Under the pieces are notes generated by a model that worked only from the letters and a program-made list of their open reading frames with translations, had not been told where the DNA came from and did not search any database. This document shows positions 59,880-64,000 of a stretch of 64,000 nucleotides of DNA, in pieces. Source of the DNA: Mytilus californianus (lineage: Eukaryota; Mollusca; Bivalvia; Mytilida; Mytilidae); the NCBI RefSeq assembly GCF_021869535.1, contig NW_026262690.1, forward strand, positions 90,007,995-90,071,994, written 5' to 3'. The stretch's first letter is position 1, and each line of letters starts with the position of its first letter. Position numbers and translations under genes: made by a program.

Positions 59880-62190
59880 TGACGCATATGAAGGCCAAAA
59901 ATATCGTATAACTTCTATGAATAAAAGATGTTTACCAAATACCTACTTTTATCTCTATTGGAAGAAAGACAAAAGTGATTCAGCAGAAATACACGAAATT
60001 GCCTGTATTCGATATATTCCTAGAAATTGTATTACTGTGAAATTCAGTATTCAAGGGCATGTTTTAATTAAAATGGCAAAAATAAGCATGATAAAGGGAA
60101 AAATTCTTTGAAATATATCAGACATAGTATGACTGCAAAAGACTGTTTATATACCGAAGTGTTAAGTCTTTGAATGTCTAACTATTTGTAAAACTATACT
60201 TTCAATAATCTATTTCAAAGTTATTGTGAAACTACCTACTGTAGGGGGGAATGAATCAGATGTGGATACTATAAATTTGAAAAATCTATTAGAGTACATA
60301 CAATCTAAGTCTTTTTCCTCTTGCAATAGTATTAAAAAATTTGATTTTCTACCATTTACCCAAGTAATCCCCACTCCAAACTAAAAGACAAATTGACAGA
60401 AATGCTTCTGCTTTGTTTCATAAAAAATGAATTTCCAACGTAAATAAAAGTGTCTTTTCTTAGGGAGGGTTAAATCGTACATTGTAAAATACCCCTCTGA
60501 CTCAAACAAAAATTTTCTGAAACTGACATTATCAAAATGATTAATTTCTTGATTGAGAACATATTTGTTCCGTTTGGAGAACGTGTTTTTTCAACAAACA
60601 ATCGACATTCCAATGGGAACCAACTGTACTCCTCTTCTTGTCGACTTATGCCTTTATTACTCATGAGGCTTACATCATACAGGAGAAGATCTAATTACCC
60701 TTCCGAATCACCGGAGATCACCCTCGGTTTTCGATGGAGTTCGTGTTGCTCAGTCTGTATTTTTTATGTTGTATTTTGTATACTGTTTCTTGTCTTGGTG
60801 TTTTCGTTTTTAGCCAAAGCGTTGTCAGTTTATTTTCATCTTACCAGTTTGAATTTCCCTTTGGTATCTTTCGCCTCTATTATACAGTTAAGTCTGCATC
60901 ATATCTAGACCTACATCTAGAAATCGACAATGAGAGTCGGTTGCGAACAAAACTTTATGACAAAAGAGATTATTTTAGCCTCCCGATTTGAAATTTCCAT
61001 TTCTATGTAGCAACATTCCAGCAGCACCTGCATCTGGAGTATATATCTCCCAGTTGATACGATATTCCAGAGCTTGCCCTTCCTATCATGATTTCCTTGA
61101 TAGAGAGTTGCCGCTAACATGGAACACTTTTTATCACAACAATAGATTGTTTATCAAAACATAGCCTTAAAGGAATCACTGCATATATACTAGTACTCTA
61201 ACTTTGCTTTTACAGTACATCAAATACCCTACCTTTGTTTCAGTTTTTAAAGAATATGAATTTAATTATTGTCAGACTGCCCTATGTGCATGATTTCTCA
61301 TGAATTAAAGACCCAGAATCTGTAAGAAACTACTTTGATAACAAATTGAAAGTATTTCAGGAAACTATAAATTTAAAGTTTAATGGTTTATAGTTCCTAC
61401 GTTCAAGATTATATAACGTTATCAAGCATGTCACTGTCTCCATCCCACATACTACTGTATGCCCATTTATCTTTAAAAGTTTACAATCACTGCCAAAATT
61501 GATCATTTAAGAATAGGGTCTTTGCATCGGAAATAAACACATTTATTCTAAAACCAGTTGTTGGCATGATACGAGTTATGTTCTTCTCATATATTTTAAG
61601 ATAGTATGATACGAAACCCCTAACGGGAGGGATTGTGCTTGATTTTCATTTGATGAAGACATAAACTTTCAATCAGTTTAATTGAGGTCTAGAGCTGGGA
61701 TGTCAGTAACTGCTAGTAGTCCTTTCTTAATTTACGTATCATTGTCATTTTGCTTAGTGTCTCCTGTTACCTATTCTGACATCGGACTCGGACATCTTTT
61801 AAACTGAGTTTTACTGTGCGTATTGCTGTGTGTTTGTTTATTCTACATTGGCTAGAGGTATAGGGAGAGGGCTGAGATCTCACAAAACATGTTTAACCCG
61901 GCGCATTTTTGCGCCTGTCCAAAGTCAGGAGCCTTTGTTAGTCTTGTATGTTTTTTAAATTTTAGTTCATTTATATGTTTCGGAGTTTTGTGTCACGTCC
62001 ATTTCCACTGAACTAGTACATATTTTTGTTTAGGGGCTAGCTGAAGCCCACCTCCGGGTGCGGGATTTTCTCGCTGTGTTGAAGACCCATTGGTGGTCTT
62101 GGGCTGCTTTCTGCTCTTTGGTCGGGTTGATGTCTCCTTGACACATTCCCCATTTCCATTCTCAATTTTATATTGTTATAGATACAAAAG
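59880..62190 (+). pseudogene. Decayed reverse-transcriptase element with nested repeat
   Basis: Near 60590-60660, in mixed frames, the sequence encodes remnants of an RT motif (IPMG-N-TPLL-DL-like). The frame 60875-60991 has KSASYLDLHLEIDNESRLRT and KLYDKRDYFS. These match a family of RT proteins common in bivalves. A reversed copy of the 50090-type repeat (60705-60890) separates the two parts. The 3' UTR at 61560-62165 includes CGCATTTTTGCGCC and the block found reversed at 13915 and 26810. Frameshifts and stops are many, and the subclass is not certain. Confidence 0.6.
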
Positions 62191-64000
62191 ACAACCTCAA
62201 AACAAGATCATAGCCTTTACAGGTTAAATTATCTGTTTTATGAACTATTTTCCCTATTTTTGCCTCTGGTGGCTCAAATTTGTTAAATATTTCTGCTTTT
62301 CTGAGAATATTGAATATTAAGCATATGTTTTAGGAGAGAACAAACTAGTTTTATAGAGGTATATTTGTAACTCAAGCTTTAATTCCTTCATGCCAAGGTC
62401 ACAAGAAAGCAGACGTTACGGCTTACTTATGGGTTTTCGACAGATCAAAACACCCCGACAACAATGTTTATCAAACATCAATTTTCTGAATTTACAGTAG
62501 TTTTAATGGCTGCAAAAAGTAAATATATGCACCTCTTAACATTTAAAAGTACACATATGCATATTTCATGAAATTAATGTGCATACTGGGCTTGAGGTAA
62601 ACTATGCATACTGTAAACTGTGAATTTATATACATATATATTATTCAATGCCCAGGATTGTTCTCAATCTTAATGAAATAAGTATAAAACTTTGAATTTG
62701 TGTTAATTTCATTCAATTCTATGAAGATAAACCAGATCATGTAAATTTCTACATGTTTTCTTTTTTTTTCCAATATAGACTCCACTTCTGTAATATAGAC
62801 AATGCAATTTTATATAGGAACGCCTTTTACGGCTAAAACTGTACCACTTTTACTATGTTTTTTTTTTTATATCCTGAAATTGAAAGGTCACTTAAATTTC
62901 TGGGTTTTTTTTTTGCAAGGGTTAAAACATTGTGTTGTGCGGTATATTTTCACAATTTTAATGTCCGCGACTAAAATTCTGGAAAATGGCAGTTTAAAAT
63001 CACGTGTTCTGTTAATTAATAGCGTATGATTTTGTTAGTTTTTATGGACTTCCCCTTTTTGAATTTTCATTGGAGTTCAGTTTTTTTGTTATACTTTTTT
63101 TACTTTGAGTCATCTTGAGAATTTAATTTGACCACTATCCAACTATATTTATACTGGTAAAATTCCAGTTGTGTCTCTATGAGATGGAATATGGCGATCA
63201 TATCTGGGAACCAGTACTAAACAAAAAACGATTATTATGAATATCAAGTACTTCCCCAAAAGAGGCTAGGTTTGTGATTCAGCTATATTTACAAAGTGCA
63301 ATCTAAATGACAGAGTATTGCATAAATTGACATTATTTTACTGATATTGCAATTCATGAATATGAAGGCTAAAAATATCGTGTTATTTCTGGGAAAAAGA
63401 ATTTACGTGTTACCTACTTTGGTGTATATTCTAAGAAAAGAAACCAGTCGATTTAACCAAATATAAGGTAGGCTGTATTCCATATGTTTCCAGAATTTTT
63501 TTTTACTGTGAGATCATAAATGATTTAAAAGTCTTTTAAAATGATAAAGAGCAGGTTTGTTTTAACCGCCACTAAATATATGTATATATCCTACGTCTCA
63601 CTCTCCACAACATGTAATAAGTTAATTCTTACTAATATGTAACATAAATGTTGGAGTTTTAAACTTCAAATTGAAATAGATTTGATTTCTATTTGAAAAT
63701 TCACAAGGAAAAATATCTAAAATAAGTAAGTGAGTCAAAATAAAATGCAACTTTTCAATCAACACATTGCTTGCAATTTCTACACGAATATATAAACATT
63801 TATCGGACGAAGAACTATTCCTATAAAATTGAAAACATGAACTTTTTAGTATAAGCTTGAAAAAAAAATCTGCCTTATATATCAGTATCAATATATAAAG
63901 CGGACGATCGGCTTAATTTGATAGATTAATCAAAATAGCATGTTAGTTGACTTTAAAATCATAAGCGCATTACAAATACATCTGAAGAGTGATGTTAATA
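62190..64000. other. No gene recognised
   Basis: AT-rich. Positions 63355-63560 resemble 59880-60130 (GAAGGCTAAAAATATCGT versus GAAGGCCAAAAATATCGT), so part of it is a relic of the same RT element's 5' region. Nothing else can be supported. Confidence 0.4.

Noticed and set aside
60537-60908. 123-codon frame as an intact protein
   Set aside because: It mixes shifted RT remnants with an inserted dispersed repeat.

Overview
The window looks like nuclear DNA from a marine mussel (Mytilus or a close bivalve). It is AT-rich and intron-rich, with long stretches of dispersed, foldback and tandem repeats of types I associate with Mytilus. The genus call rests on recognition of these repeats and is inference. 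Most open frames of 60-100 codons are chance or lie in repeats. Real genes are few and mostly split into exons.

Layout. (1) 1010-9781, minus strand: the 5' two thirds of a mitochondrial ribosomal protein S5 gene (MRPS5). Its exons join with consistent splice phases. One intron holds a ~32-bp minisatellite built from copies of the exon/5' splice-site junction. The next upstream intron holds a broken Penelope-like retroelement with inverted terminal repeats, a second zinc-finger ORF and a hammerhead ribozyme. The same intron also holds a 510-bp DNA element whose 9-bp target duplication is the 5' splice site itself. (2) 9.8-18.1 kb: repeats, including a TTAA-flanked foldback element. (3) 18793-33241, plus strand: a seven-exon gene for a ~350-residue single-pass membrane protein with a JmjC/cupin-like domain. 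Intron 1 (9 kb) contains an LTR element with two identical 586-bp LTRs and almost no coding capacity, a foldback, and a retrozyme with two hammerhead copies. Intron 6 contains a 39-bp minisatellite. (4) 33.9-36.8 kb: a degenerate tandem repeat interrupted by a DNA transposon carrying a zinc-finger fragment. (5) 36978-38672, minus strand: a B-box/coiled-coil/propeller TRIM-like gene with an intronless coding region. (6) 39.5-40.25 kb: a LINE 3' end. (7) 47052-49472: a Mutator-like element with 9-bp target duplication and a SWIM-type transposase remnant. (8) 51.1-54.1 kb, minus strand: a possible small gene. (9) 54685-57005: an element with CAC termini and a 5-bp duplication. (10) 59.9-62.2 kb: remains of another reverse-transcriptase element. 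The rest is repeats or sequence I cannot assign.

The three supported genes are unrelated housekeeping or regulatory loci. The distinctive biology lies in the mobile elements, above all the Penelope-like element with its ORF2 and ribozyme, and in how insertions and satellites have settled at splice donors.
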